The translations under genes and the position numbers were made by a program. Positions 42,998 to 55,421 of a stretch of DNA of 64,000 bases are shown in pieces; position 1 is the first letter of the stretch; each line of letters starts with the position of its first letter. This DNA is from Pseudomonadota bacterium (GTDB lineage: Bacteria; Pseudomonadota; Gammaproteobacteria; Burkholderiales; JAKAFK01), in contig JAKAFK010000002.1 of the NCBI GenBank assembly GCA_021817985.1, positions 52,126 through 116,125 on the forward strand, in the 5' to 3' direction. Below the pieces are notes generated by a model, which did not search any database, was not told the origin of the DNA, and saw nothing but the letters and a program-made list of their open reading frames with translations.

Positions 42998-44608
42998 ATG
43001 CGATCTTTCACCATTGATGCGGGGCCACGGGTGCAACGGTTTGATGTGATCGTCATCGGCAGCGGGTTGGCCGGATTCACCGCGGCTCTCGAACTGTGCG
43101 CGCAGCGACGCGTGCTGCTGCTGACCAAACGGGGCTTGCTGGACAGCGCCAGCAGCTTTGCGCAAGGCGGCATTGCCGCCGTGGACACCGCGCTCAGTGC
43201 CGACACCGTCGAGGCGCATATTGCCGATACCCTGACCGCCGGGGCCGGGCTGTGCGACCCCGTGGCCACGCGCCACATCATCGAACACGGACGGGCCGCC
43301 ATCGCATGGCTGATCGACCAGGGGGTGCCGTTCACGGCCGACGCCACCAACCCGACGGGCTACCACCTGACGCGCGAGGGCGGACACAGCCAGCGGCGCA
43401 TCTTCCATGTGCAGGATGCGACCGGCCGTTCGGTGCAGGAAACCCTGATCGACCGCGTGAAATCCCACCCGAACATCACGGTGCTGGAAAGGCACATCGC
43501 GATCGATCTCATCACGACGAAGAAGATCGGGCGGGAGGGCAACCGTTGCCTGGGCGTCTACGCGCTGGACACCCAGAGCGGCCGGGTCACCACTTTTGGC
43601 GGGGCACAGACCATCCTGGCCACGGGCGGCGCCGGCAAGGTCTACCTCTATACCACCAATCCCGACGTGGCCACCGGAGACGGCATCGCCATGGCACATC
43701 GCGCAGGTTGCCGCGTCGCCAATCTCGAATTCATCCAGTTTCACCCGACCTGCCTTTACCATCCGCGCGCGAAGAGCTTTCTGATCTCGGAAGCCGTGCG
43801 CGGCGAAGGTGGCCTCTTACGCCTGCCGGACGGCACCCGCTTCATGGATGCGCACGACCCGCGGGCCGAGCTCGCCCCCCGCGACGTGGTGGCCCGGGCC
43901 ATCGATTTCGAGATGAAGAAACGCGGACTCGAGTGCGTGTACCTGGACATCTCCCACAAGAGCCCCGAGTTCGTCGCCCACCATTTCCCCAATATTCGGG
44001 CACGCTGCCTCGAACTGGGGCTGGACATCACGCGCGAACCCATTCCGGTCGTTCCCGCCGCGCACTATACTTGCGGCGGCGTCGTGACGGACTTGTCGGC
44101 GCGAACCGACGTGGGCGGCCTGTATGCGATCGGCGAGGTCGCATACACCGGCCTGCACGGCGCCAATCGACTCGCCAGCAACTCATTGCTTGAGTGCGTC
44201 GTCATGGCCCAGGCGGCCGCGCACGACATCCTCGCCCAGGCGGCCGCGCCCGCCGAAGGCCTTCCCGAATGGGATGAGAGCCGCGTCACCGACGCCGACG
44301 AGGAAGTCGTGATTACCCACAACTGGGGTGAACTTCGCCGCTCGATGTGGGACTATGTCGGCATCGTGCGCACGAACAAGCGGCTCGAGCGCGCCTCGCA
44401 CCGCATCCGGTTGCTGACCGACGAAATTGACGAGTACTACCGCAATTTTCGCGTAAGCGCCGACCTGATCGAGCTGCGAAATTTGGTGTTGACCGCCGAC
44501 CTCATCGTGCGATGCGCCATGGCGCGTCACGAAAGTCGAGGGCTTCATTACAGCCGCGACTACCCCGGCCAGCTCCCGCAAGCGGAACCGACCGTACTCG
44601 CACCATAG
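42998..44608 (+). CDS. nadB: L-aspartate oxidase
   Basis: FAD-binding [17 protein letters not shown] near the N-terminus, [13 protein letters not shown]-like strands, [23 protein letters not shown] and [15 protein letters not shown] are the NadB/succinate dehydrogenase flavoprotein signatures. It oxidises L-aspartate to iminoaspartate for NAD synthesis. ATG 42,998 (or 42,995) or GTG 43,031 could be the start; the long frame from 42,839 lies over the rpoE promoter and is unlikely. Divergent from rpoE. Confidence 0.92.
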   Translation: MRSFTIDAGPRVQRFDVIVIGSGLAGFTAALELCAQRRVLLLTKRGLLDSASSFAQGGIAAVDTALSADTVEAHIADTLTAGAGLCDPVATRHIIEHGRAAIAWLIDQGVPFTADATNPTGYHLTREGGHSQRRIFHVQDATGRSVQETLIDRVKSHPNITVLERHIAIDLITTKKIGREGNRCLGVYALDTQSGRVTTFGGAQTILATGGAGKVYLYTTNPDVATGDGIAMAHRAGCRVANLEFIQFHPTCLYHPRAKSFLISEAVRGEGGLLRLPDGTRFMDAHDPRAELAPRDVVARAIDFEMKKRGLECVYLDISHKSPEFVAHHFPNIRARCLELGLDITREPIPVVPAAHYTCGGVVTDLSARTDVGGLYAIGEVAYTGLHGANRLASNSLLECVVMAQAAAHDILAQAAAPAEGLPEWDESRVTDADEEVVITHNWGELRRSMWDYVGIVRTNKRLERASHRIRLLTDEIDEYYRNFRVSADLIELRNLVLTADLIVRCAMARHESRGLHYSRDYPGQLPQAEPTVLAP

Positions 44609-44689
44609 CTGGACACATTTCTGCTCGGTAGGTGCTGCCCGTGTTCGACGGGCGGCTTTGTGAAACCAACGGAAGCTTTTTCAGACCAT

Positions 44690-45733
44690 ATGAACCCAAA
44701 TTGGCAGTCTTACCTGGCGGGCGCCGGCGCGGTCTTCGAACAAGGCCATGTGGCGCATTTCGGCGATCCGGCGCGTGAGCGGGCGCTCGCCGGGAACGCG
44801 ATGGTGCTGGCGGATCTGTCCGGCCTGGGGCTCATCCGCTTTACGGGCCCCGACAGCCAGTCGTTCCTGCAAGGACAACTCACGAACGACGTGCGCGAAG
44901 CATCGCCGCGGCGCAGCCAGTACAGCGCCTACTGCACGCCCAAGGGGCGCGCACTGGCGAGCCTTCTCCTCTGGGGGACGCCCGACGGCTATCTGATGCA
45001 GCTGCCTTCCGCCATACGCGAGGCGGTGCAAAGTCGCCTCAGCCGGTTCGTGCTCCGCGCAAAGGTGACGCTGTCGGATGCCAGCGACACCCTGGTGCGC
45101 TTGGGACTGGCCGGCGCTCATGCACCAGAAACGCTCCTGGAAGCCTTCGGGGAGATTCCCCGCCACCCTCACGACATGGTCAGCACGGACGCCCACACGA
45201 TCCTGTGCCTCGAAGCGGATCGCTTTGAGCTCGTGCTAGCACCCGAGCGCGCGCCCGCCGTGTGGCAGAAGCTCTGTACCCGCGCGGCGCCGGTCGGCAT
45301 GCCCTGCTGGGAATGGCTCGACATCCGGGCTGGTGTCCCAGCGATCACGCCACCCACGCAAGAGGCCTTCGTCCCGCAGATGCTCAACTTTGATCGGCTG
45401 GGCGGCGTCAGCTTCCAAAAGGGCTGCTATCCCGGGCAGGAGATTGTCGCGCGGACGAAATACCTCGGGAAGCTCAAGCGCCGCATGTACCGGGCGCACG
45501 TGCCGTCGGAGACCGCAGTCCTTCCCGGCGATGAACTTTACGCGGAAGACGTCGAGGACCAGGCGAGCGGGACCATCGTCAATGCAGCCCCCGCCCCCGC
45601 CGGGGGGTATGACGTGCTCGCGGTCGCGCAAATCGAAAGCGCACAAACGCGCCCGCTGCATTGGAAGACGCGCCAGGGTCCGGTGCTTGAAGTCCTGCCC
45701 TTGCCGTACCCGGCGGAAGGCGATCCCACCTAG
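44690..45733 (+). CDS. ygfZ: folate-binding protein YgfZ
   Basis: 347 residues of the GcvT-like fold: GLIRFTGPDSQSFLQGQLTNDVR at the N-terminus and the diagnostic KGCYPGQEIVARTKYLG. It uses tetrahydrofolate to support repair of Fe-S enzymes. Start MNPNWQ at 44,690. It converges on ftsB with 3 nt between stops. Confidence 0.9.
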   Translation: MNPNWQSYLAGAGAVFEQGHVAHFGDPARERALAGNAMVLADLSGLGLIRFTGPDSQSFLQGQLTNDVREASPRRSQYSAYCTPKGRALASLLLWGTPDGYLMQLPSAIREAVQSRLSRFVLRAKVTLSDASDTLVRLGLAGAHAPETLLEAFGEIPRHPHDMVSTDAHTILCLEADRFELVLAPERAPAVWQKLCTRAAPVGMPCWEWLDIRAGVPAITPPTQEAFVPQMLNFDRLGGVSFQKGCYPGQEIVARTKYLGKLKRRMYRAHVPSETAVLPGDELYAEDVEDQASGTIVNAAPAPAGGYDVLAVAQIESAQTRPLHWKTRQGPVLEVLPLPYPAEGDPT

Positions 45734-45736
45734 GCG

Positions 45737-46084
45737 CTAATGCGTGAGCGCGCGGGCGCCTGCCGCGGCGGAGACCCGTCGCCCCGGTCGCCGGGATCCG
45801 CCCTGCCGGGGCGGGGTTTCCACGATCTGGTAGAACGTCTCGCCCCGCTTGATCATCCCCAGTTCGCTGCGGGCGCGTTCCTCAATGGCACTGGAGCCGT
45901 GCTTGAGATCGTAGACCTCGGCTTCGAGCGCGGCATTGCGCGCGCTCAGCAACGCGTTCTCGGCCTGCTGCGCCTTGACCTCCTGCTCCAATTGCCGAAC
46001 ATTGCGCCAGCCCCCCTTGCCGAGCCAAAGGGGATACTGGATCAAGGCAATCAGCGCCACCAGAGCGAAGGCCAGGCCGCGCAT
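45737..46084 (-). CDS. ftsB: cell division protein FtsB
   Basis: 115 residues: a short N-terminus, membrane helix (LAFALVALIALIQYPLWLG), a periplasmic coiled coil (NVRQLEQEVKAQQAENALLSARNAALEAEVYDLKHG) and an acidic/Pro tail. It forms the FtsQLB divisome complex. It is 2 nt after eno, as in other betaproteobacteria. Confidence 0.92.
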   Translation of the reverse strand: MRGLAFALVALIALIQYPLWLGKGGWRNVRQLEQEVKAQQAENALLSARNAALEAEVYDLKHGSSAIEERARSELGMIKRGETFYQIVETPPRQGGSRRPGRRVSAAAGARALTH

Positions 46085-46086
46085 CG

Positions 46087-47406
<1,320 letters not shown>

Positions 47407-47495
47407 CTAACCGCGTCGCGCATCCGGCGAGAGGTGCTCGTATCGCACGCCTTGACGCGGCCGTTAAAAGGCTGCTGCCTGTCAGGATCAGGCAC

Positions 47496-48332
47496 TCAAA
47501 CCGTTGCTTCGATGAAGCCCTGCCCTTTGACGATGTCATCGAGCGTCTTCAGCGTGGACAGAAGCTCCCGTACACGCTGCAAGGGCCACGCATTGGGGCC
47601 GTCGGACAGCGCATGCTCGGGGTCTGGATGTGTTTCCATGAAGAGTCCCGCAATACCGGCAGCGACGGCCGCGCGCGCCAGCACCGGCACGAACTCCCGC
47701 TGCCCGCCGCTTCTCTCGCCCTGGCCGCCGGGCAGCTGCACGGAATGCGTCGCATCGAAAACGACCGGGCACCCCGTCTCTCGCATCACCATGAGGGAAC
47801 GCATGTCGGAGACCAAGTTGTTGTATCCGAAGCTCACCCCGCGCTCACAAACCATGATGTTGTCCTGCCCACTCGCTGCCCGCGCCTTGTCTACGACATT
47901 TTTCATGTCCCAAGGGGCAAGAAACTGGCCCTTCTTGATATTCACAGGCTTGCCGGCGGCCGCCACGCGCTGAACGAAATCCGTCTGGCGGCACAGAAAC
48001 GCGGGGGTCTGTAAAACGTCCACCACGCTGGCAACCACCGGCACCTCTTCCTCGGTGTGCACATCCGTCAACACCGGAACGCCGATTTGACTCCTCACCT
48101 CCGCCAGGATTCTGAGGCCCTCATCCATCCCTAAGCCTCGGAAGGATCTTCCCGAGCTGCGGTTGGCCTTGTCGTAGGACGCCTTGAAAATAAAATGAAC
48201 GCCAAGCTCGGCGCAGATGTCCTTCAATGCGCCTGCGGTATCCATCGCAAGCTGCGCGGACTCGATGACGCAGGGCCCCGCGATGAGGAACAACGGCCGA
48301 TCGAGTCCGACTTCAGCGCCACCTAGCTTCAT
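47496..48332 (-). CDS. kdsA: 3-deoxy-8-phosphooctulonate synthase
   Basis: 278 residues from [49 protein letters not shown] and [16 protein letters not shown] follow. It condenses arabinose-5-phosphate with phosphoenolpyruvate to give KDO-8-phosphate for lipopolysaccharide. Start 48,332 matches the family; the longer frame overlaps pyrG. It follows pyrG by 46 nt. Confidence 0.96.
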   Translation of the reverse strand: MKLGGAEVGLDRPLFLIAGPCVIESAQLAMDTAGALKDICAELGVHFIFKASYDKANRSSGRSFRGLGMDEGLRILAEVRSQIGVPVLTDVHTEEEVPVVASVVDVLQTPAFLCRQTDFVQRVAAAGKPVNIKKGQFLAPWDMKNVVDKARAASGQDNIMVCERGVSFGYNNLVSDMRSLMVMRETGCPVVFDATHSVQLPGGQGERSGGQREFVPVLARAAVAAGIAGLFMETHPDPEHALSDGPNAWPLQRVRELLSTLKTLDDIVKGQGFIEATV

Positions 48333-48378
48333 CGCACGATACCTTGGATCATTGAACCCCAAACGATGCGCGGCCCCA

Positions 48379-50139
<1,761 letters not shown>

Positions 50140-50934
50140 TCAGGGCCCGTTTCCTTGCCCCACTTGGCGCACCCGTTCGAAGAAGAGGATAGCCGCCGCA
50201 GCGGCCGCATTGAGGGACTCGATCCGCCCAGGCATCGGGATGCGCACTCGCCGCGTGGCGCTCGCTTCCAGGGCCGGTGAGAGCCCTGCGCCTTCATTGC
50301 CGATGATGAAGGCCACCGGACCCGTCATATCGACGTCGAAAACGCTCGTCTCGGCCGCAAGGCTCGCCGCCAGCACCTGACCTCCAAAGTGCCGGGCGCG
50401 CGCGACCAGATCGACCGATTCCTCGACCTCCAGGCAAAAGTGCGCCCCCATTCCCGCTCGCAGCACCTTCGGCGACCAGACGTCGGCGCACTGGTGTGAA
50501 AGCCATGCGCAATCGGCACCTGCCGCAGCGGCCGAACGCAAAATGGCCCCCAGGTTGCCCGGATCCTGGACATCCTCGATCAGCACGCAGAACTCTCGCG
50601 CCGCGGGGCGCCCCTGTCGCGCATAGTCGATGACCGCCATCACGCCGGTCGGGGTCCTGACGGGTGCGAGTTCGCGAAACATCGCCATCGGCAGCTCAAT
50701 GGCTTGCGACGCCACCCCCCTGTCGAGCAGCGCCTGCACCTCCCGTTGGCGAGAGGCTTCGTCGGTCACCACAAGGAGCTCCGGGTGTCCCCACGCCGCC
50801 TGGTATGCCTCGATGAGATGGATCCCGTCCAGCAGCGTGCGCCCCGTCTCCCGGCGTTCTCTGCTCGATTCGGCCAGTCTTTTGAGCGATTTGAAGAGCG
50901 GATTGCTCCGCGAAGTGATCGATTTGAGCGTCAT
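50140..50934 (-). CDS. TrmH-family (SpoU) RNA 2'-O-methyltransferase
   Basis: 264 residues. An N-terminal substrate-binding part (LFKSLKRLAESSRERRETGRTLLDG) and the SPOUT knot motifs: LIEDVQDPGNLGAILRSAAAAGAD, FIIGNEGAGLS and IPMPGRIESLNAAAAAAILFFE. It methylates ribose 2'-OH in rRNA or tRNA; exact target not determinable. The ATG overlaps the stop of the pentapeptide gene (ATGA). Confidence 0.88.
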   Translation of the reverse strand: MTLKSITSRSNPLFKSLKRLAESSRERRETGRTLLDGIHLIEAYQAAWGHPELLVVTDEASRQREVQALLDRGVASQAIELPMAMFRELAPVRTPTGVMAVIDYARQGRPAAREFCVLIEDVQDPGNLGAILRSAAAAGADCAWLSHQCADVWSPKVLRAGMGAHFCLEVEESVDLVARARHFGGQVLAASLAAETSVFDVDMTGPVAFIIGNEGAGLSPALEASATRRVRIPMPGRIESLNAAAAAAILFFERVRQVGQGNGP

Positions 50935-51860
50935 CGGGGTGGCCGCGCACAATATCCCACCGACCCGGCGGCACACGGCTTTCCGTCTGTCCACAGCGCG
51001 CGCCCAAGGCGCGCGCCGGTCATATTGGCGCCCGTCAGGGTGGCGCCCTGGAAGTCCGCGTTGCGCAGGTCCGCCCCCACGAGCACGGCGAACGCCAGAT
51101 TGGCTCCGGCCAGATCGGCGCCCCGCAGCCTTGCGTAGCGAAGATCCGCATAGGACAAGTCCGTCTTCTCCAGGTCCGCATAGGACAAGTCGGCGAAGGT
51201 CAAGTTGGCCCCCCCCAGACGCATGCGGGCGAGATTCGCGCTCCCGAGCGCCGCTCCTTTCAGCCACGCTCCGGTCTTGTCGCAGCCTTCCCAGTCGACC
51301 CGATCGCGCGCAGTCGCGGCGCACGAGACAACGCCGGGCGAAAGCTGCACAGGCACCGGCTCGACAGGGGGCAGGACCGTTGCGGCCAGCGCCAAGCCCG
51401 CCACCAGCAACCCCAGCGCGCCCAGCGCACCGTGAAAATCAGGCACAGCCGCACGCGGCCCGCGTGCCCGTTGTTCGCGCCAAGCCAGTGTCTCCGGGGG
51501 CTCAGGATGCTTTCGGCGATCCCTCGCGCGACGATCGGCACGCGCCGCCTCCCCGGCCGCTCGGGCGCGTATGCGGCGCTCGCGAGCCCTGCGCTCGTCC
51601 GCCCAACGCTGCGCGGCCGCAAGCCGCTCGCCCCGCCAACGCCTCGCATCCTCGTCGGACGGACGCCGTTCCAGGTGCCATTCAGGCGGGATCAACGAAT
51701 CAAAGTCGATGGCCGGGGCCCAGGTTTGTCCATCCATGCTCACAAGCCCCCCAGGCAAGAGCCTACCCAACAGGAGCCGTTCACGGATGACGCGGGCGGG
51801 GAAAGGCCCCTCAATCTGCCTGCCCGTCTGCACATACCACTGGATACGCCGCTTCTGAAT
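50931..51860 (-). CDS. membrane protein with GYF_2-like and pentapeptide-repeat domains
   Basis: About 309 residues if it starts at an ATT (51,860), 300 from GTG 51,833. The N-terminus (IQWYVQTGRQIEGPFPARVIRERLLLG...GGLVSMDGQTWAPA) is a GYF_2/DUF4339-like domain, followed by a charged Arg/Glu-rich helix, one membrane segment (LGALGLLVAGLALAATVL) and 14 or so pentapeptide repeats (ANLARMRLGG ANLTFADLSYADLEKTDLS). The GYF fold begins with WY upstream of the GTG; GAAAGGAC lies 8 nt before the ATT. Function unknown. Confidence 0.72.
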   Translation of the reverse strand: MQKRRIQWYVQTGRQIEGPFPARVIRERLLLGRLLPGGLVSMDGQTWAPAIDFDSLIPPEWHLERRPSDEDARRWRGERLAAAQRWADERRARERRIRARAAGEAARADRRARDRRKHPEPPETLAWREQRARGPRAAVPDFHGALGALGLLVAGLALAATVLPPVEPVPVQLSPGVVSCAATARDRVDWEGCDKTGAWLKGAALGSANLARMRLGGANLTFADLSYADLEKTDLSYADLRYARLRGADLAGANLAFAVLVGADLRNADFQGATLTGANMTGARLGRALWTDGKPCAAGSVGYCARPPR

Positions 51861-52111
51861 GATTTTCGTCCTTTCTCGTTATCAGCGCCGCCTTGGCCCA
51901 CATCCTCAACCGCGCACACCCGGATACCCACGAATGCGTTACGGCGGCCTAGGGCGTTGAATTCCCCGATATTATGCACGAGCCGCGAAGGCGTGGCGCG
52001 CAATCGGCTGCGCTGCGCCCCGCGGCTGTCAAACCCGGGGAACCCGAGGGGGAGACCGGGCGCGACCCGCGCGCCGCCGATGGGCGCAGGGGTCACCGCG
52101 CGTGCGCTTTC

Positions 52112-52120
52112 TGTTATATT
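52112..52120 (+). promoter_or_regulatory. extended -10 promoter candidate before the SenB-like gene
   Basis: TGTTATATT (52,112-52,120) is an extended -10 element about 54 bp before ATG 52,174. The rest of the 313-bp divergent gap (51,861-52,173) shows only GC-rich sequence without recognisable genes. Confidence 0.4.
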
Positions 52121-52173
52121 GAGGCGCAAGCGGCCTCATCTTGGTCGGCGTTCCTGGCGACAGCCACCTCCTT

Positions 52174-53184
52174 ATGAAGATTGCACTCATCACGCCCGCG
52201 GCAGCGCATCAACGGACGGGCAACCGGAAGACCGCCCAGCGCTGGGCTCAGTTTTTGCGGCAGGCGGGCCACGACGTCACGATTCAGGTCGTCTGGGACC
52301 AGCAGAGCGCCGACCTGATGATCGCGCTGCATGCGCGCCGCAGCCATGCGTCCATCGAGGCGTTCGGCGCACGCCATCCCGACCGAGCGCTGATCGTCGT
52401 GCTCACCGGAACCGACCTCTATCGCGACATCCGAAGCGACCCCCGGGCGAAGGACTCCCTCGAACGGGCGACCGATCTGGTGGTCCTGCAAGAACGCGGG
52501 CTCGATGAGCTCTCCTCGGGTCTTTGCAACAAGGCGCATGTGATCTACCAGTCGGCATCCACCCGCGTTCACCCGTCCCCAAGCAAAACCCGCTTCGAGG
52601 TCTGTGTCATCGGACACCTGCGCGACGAAAAAGACCCCTTCCGCGCCGCTTGGGCTTCCCAGCAATTGCCCGCCGCGTCGCGTCTGCGGGTCTCCCACAT
52701 CGGCGCGGCCCTGCAAGAGGGCACGGACCTCCAGGCACGCGCGCTCGAACACACTTGCCCGCGCTACCGGTGGCTGGGCGAGCTGCCCCATTGGGCGGCG
52801 TTGCGCCGTTTATCGCACGCACAGCTGCTGGTCGTGAGCTCCGTCATGGAAGGCGGCGCCAATGTGATCTGCGAGGCAGTCACCCTGGACGTCCCGGTCA
52901 TCGCCTCACGCGTGCCCGGCAATGTCGGCATGCTGGGAAGGCAATATGAGGGGTACTACGACTGGGGGGACACGCAGCAATTGGCGGTCTTGCTGCACCG
53001 TGCGGAAACCGATCCCCGCTTCCTCGCCCGACTGCGCTCCCAGTGCGCGCGCCGAAAGCCCATGTTCTCGCCGGAGCGCGAGCGTTCGTCCGTGGCGCGT
53101 CTCGTCGTGGAGGCGGCGGGCCGCTGCCTCAAGTGCTCGACAGGTGCGCGAGTCCCTCGGACGCCCGCAGAACCAGCCGCTTGA
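52174..53184 (+). CDS. SenB-family glycosyltransferase (TIGR04348 type)
   Basis: 336 residues. MKIALITPAAAHQRTGNRKTAQRWAQFLRQAGHDV, LMIALHARRSHASIEAF and LIVVLTGTDLYRDI are characteristic of the family that includes selenosugar synthase SenB of selenoneine synthesis; the C-terminus has a GT-B donor site (SSVMEGGANVICEAVTLDVPVIASRVPGNVGMLG). No senA or senC (selD-like) gene lies nearby in the window, so the product is uncertain. Its 3' end overlaps the HDOD gene on the opposite strand by 56 nt. Confidence 0.78.
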   Translation: MKIALITPAAAHQRTGNRKTAQRWAQFLRQAGHDVTIQVVWDQQSADLMIALHARRSHASIEAFGARHPDRALIVVLTGTDLYRDIRSDPRAKDSLERATDLVVLQERGLDELSSGLCNKAHVIYQSASTRVHPSPSKTRFEVCVIGHLRDEKDPFRAAWASQQLPAASRLRVSHIGAALQEGTDLQARALEHTCPRYRWLGELPHWAALRRLSHAQLLVVSSVMEGGANVICEAVTLDVPVIASRVPGNVGMLGRQYEGYYDWGDTQQLAVLLHRAETDPRFLARLRSQCARRKPMFSPERERSSVARLVVEAAGRCLKCSTGARVPRTPAEPAA

Positions 53185-54565
53185 AGGATTCGAAGCTGTG
53201 CTCGTCAAGCTCGCAGGCGCCTTGCCCGCGATCGGCATAGAACAGCCCGACGGGTTTGCCCTGGACAAAGACCGACATGGCGTAGAAGTGCCCCTGCCCC
53301 ACCACGTCGGTCACGCTCTGCGGCAGCAACGGAACGAGCTTCTCGTGATTTGCGGCGTTGTGCCATACGGCTTGCATCTTGCCCATCAGGCGCGAAAACA
53401 GGTGTTCGCCCTCGAGCCCGATCCGGAATGCGCGCAACGGCGAGTCCGCGCCGGCACCAATCACGTACTTGGCGACGAGTTCGGTGCGCGAGGGCGAGAG
53501 AAGCGCGAATACGATGCGGCTCAGTCCGACGCCCTCATGCATGCCGTGGAGCACCCGCTTCATGAGGTCGTCGAGCGTGAAGCTCCCATCCAGGTGCCCT
53601 CCGATCTCCGCCATGACGGCCTGCGTCCTGTCGGGGTGCGGCATGGGGCAGACCGTGTCGACCGGCTGCGGGGTCGGCGCCGCCGGCCACTCGCCCGGCT
53701 CCATGGGCAGCCATGCCGCCGCGGGGCGAACCCCGAAACGTTCCCACTCGCGAGCGGCCGTCACCGCGTTGCGGTGGACCCGAACGAATGCGTCCTCGAC
53801 GTGGATGTGCAGCACGGACGCGAGTTCCTCGACGCTGCTGCTCAGCCGCTCGCCGCCCCAGCCGGCTTCGGATTCCCGCGCAATCGCGGTGGCAAGCGTC
53901 ACGGTCAACGCACGCGCACGGTGGTGCCCTTCCGGCTCGGCGAATGCCGCATACATCTCGGGGAATCCCCAGGCCCCCGCCAAGGCCGCCTGCAGGTCCA
54001 CAATCCGGAAGCCCAGGATCCTTTGCTCCATTTCCGCCGCCGCTTCCGGCTGCACACGCACCGCTCGCGCGAGTTCGAGCGCCCGGTCGGGGGAACAGCA
54101 CAGGACCGCCACCTCCCCCAGATGCATCAGCAGCGCCGCTACATAGACCTCCTCCGCCCTGACGTCCTGGCGCAGGATCGCATAGTCGAACGCCTGGACC
54201 GCTGCATGATGCGCACGGCTCAAGACCCGCCGCAGGGCATCCAGAATCTCGGGCGCTGCCGCGAGCTCGTCGTCCACGGTGCTCAGTACGCCGACACGGT
54301 CGAAGAACGGGCCGATGCCCATCATCAGCACCGCATGCTCGACCGTCGTGATCTCGGAGGCGAGATGACTGCGCGGGAGGCTATTGACCATGCGCAGAAC
54401 GCGAAAGGTGAGCAGAGGATCCGAATAGACGCGCGCCGCGATGTCTCCCGCCGTCAGCGTCTCGTAGCGGCGCGCCGGGATGTTCATCTCCAGCACGGAG
54501 CGATTCAGGACAGGAAGATCCTTGGTCTGGAGGTGTGCGATCCAATCCCCGATGCTTGTCGGCAT
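53129..54565 (-). CDS. HDOD-domain signalling protein
   Basis: 478 residues. HDOD domain about 10-215 (LPVLNRSVLEMN...DIAARVYSDPLLTFRVLRMVNS... ITTVEHAVLMMGIGPFF), then a linker, then a GAF-like region (about 330-470: FTLDDLMKRVLHGMHEGVGLSRIVFALL... FYAMSVFVQGKPVGLFYADRG). HDOD proteins lack the catalytic HD pair and act as signalling or scaffold proteins. It is upstream of no obvious partner; the next gene back is the membrane methyltransferase. Confidence 0.85.
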   Translation of the reverse strand: MPTSIGDWIAHLQTKDLPVLNRSVLEMNIPARRYETLTAGDIAARVYSDPLLTFRVLRMVNSLPRSHLASEITTVEHAVLMMGIGPFFDRVGVLSTVDDELAAAPEILDALRRVLSRAHHAAVQAFDYAILRQDVRAEEVYVAALLMHLGEVAVLCCSPDRALELARAVRVQPEAAAEMEQRILGFRIVDLQAALAGAWGFPEMYAAFAEPEGHHRARALTVTLATAIARESEAGWGGERLSSSVEELASVLHIHVEDAFVRVHRNAVTAAREWERFGVRPAAAWLPMEPGEWPAAPTPQPVDTVCPMPHPDRTQAVMAEIGGHLDGSFTLDDLMKRVLHGMHEGVGLSRIVFALLSPSRTELVAKYVIGAGADSPLRAFRIGLEGEHLFSRLMGKMQAVWHNAANHEKLVPLLPQSVTDVVGQGHFYAMSVFVQGKPVGLFYADRGQGACELDEHSFESFKRLVLRASEGLAHLSST

Positions 54566-54575
54566 GAACGCTCTC

Positions 54576-55421
54576 TCAGTGGCGGGTAGCGATGCGGTAC
54601 AGGTAGAGGACGGAGCCCGTCCAGTCTAGAATCGGCACGCGCAGGCTCCACTCGGCATCCGGCACGGCGAACGAGTTGCTCACAAACAGCGTGCCCGGCC
54701 GCATTTCCGCACAGGCCTTCTCCCAAAGCGCCTTCATCGGAACAGGCGACAAATAGGCATAGACGACATCGTAGTCGGTCAGCCGATGCGCCCAAAAGGA
54801 TTGGCGCAGCACGCGACAAGAGCGCGCCCCTTGGAGCGCCAGCCGCAGACGGCTGGCGGCATAGAGCAACGGCGCGTTTTCGACGCCCGTATAGGCGCCG
54901 TCCGGCACCAGGCGCGCCATGCCGAGCAGCACGCCGCCCAGTCCCGACCCTAGATCGGCGAAGGCGAGTGCCTGATCTTTCGGCAGCTGCGCCTTCAATA
55001 GCCGGCACACGCGCCGGCTGGACAGGAAGAGAGGTATCTGCCCGCGCCATGCGCTCCAATAAAGCAGCAGCGAGACCAGGAAGAGCCCACCGAACCATGC
55101 GCTCCGCACGTGCCATGCGGCTGCCGCGGCAACCAGGGGAGGAAACAGCAGGGAAATCACCCACCACCAGAAAGGCAGGCGCCATGCAAACACAAGGCTC
55201 GCCGCCACGAGCCCGTCCAGCCACGCAGCCCCATGCGGGGGCATCGGCCACGGCATGAAGCGCAGCAGGAACGCGAGGGCCAGGAAGCTGATCCCCTGTG
55301 CCGCCAGCGCCCGAAGCGAGGCAGCGTGGGCCATGCGCGAGAGGCGGCCGGAAGACGGTGCGCTCAGTGGCACGTTTGCGCCCAGGGAAGGCGAAGGGCC
55401 GCCAGGCACATCACGTCCCAT
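54576..55421 (-). CDS. membrane-anchored class I SAM-dependent methyltransferase-like protein
   Basis: 281 residues from 55,421 (alternative 55,334). Three or four hydrophobic segments in the first half, then a Rossmann-like part with FADLGSGLGGVLLGMARLVPDGAYTGVENAP (SAM motif I) and VVYAYLSPVPMKALWEKACAEMRPGTLFVSNSF. Substrate unknown. It overlaps the motB end, so it is co-transcribed with motA-motB. Confidence 0.7.
   Translation of the reverse strand: MGRDVPGGPSPSLGANVPLSAPSSGRLSRMAHAASLRALAAQGISFLALAFLLRFMPWPMPPHGAAWLDGLVAASLVFAWRLPFWWWVISLLFPPLVAAAAAWHVRSAWFGGLFLVSLLLYWSAWRGQIPLFLSSRRVCRLLKAQLPKDQALAFADLGSGLGGVLLGMARLVPDGAYTGVENAPLLYAASRLRLALQGARSCRVLRQSFWAHRLTDYDVVYAYLSPVPMKALWEKACAEMRPGTLFVSNSFAVPDAEWSLRVPILDWTGSVLYLYRIATRH

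Noticed and set aside
51740..52129. Minus-strand frame across the gap before the SenB-like gene
   Set aside because: It overlaps the start of the pentapeptide gene and its translation is low in recognisable structure.
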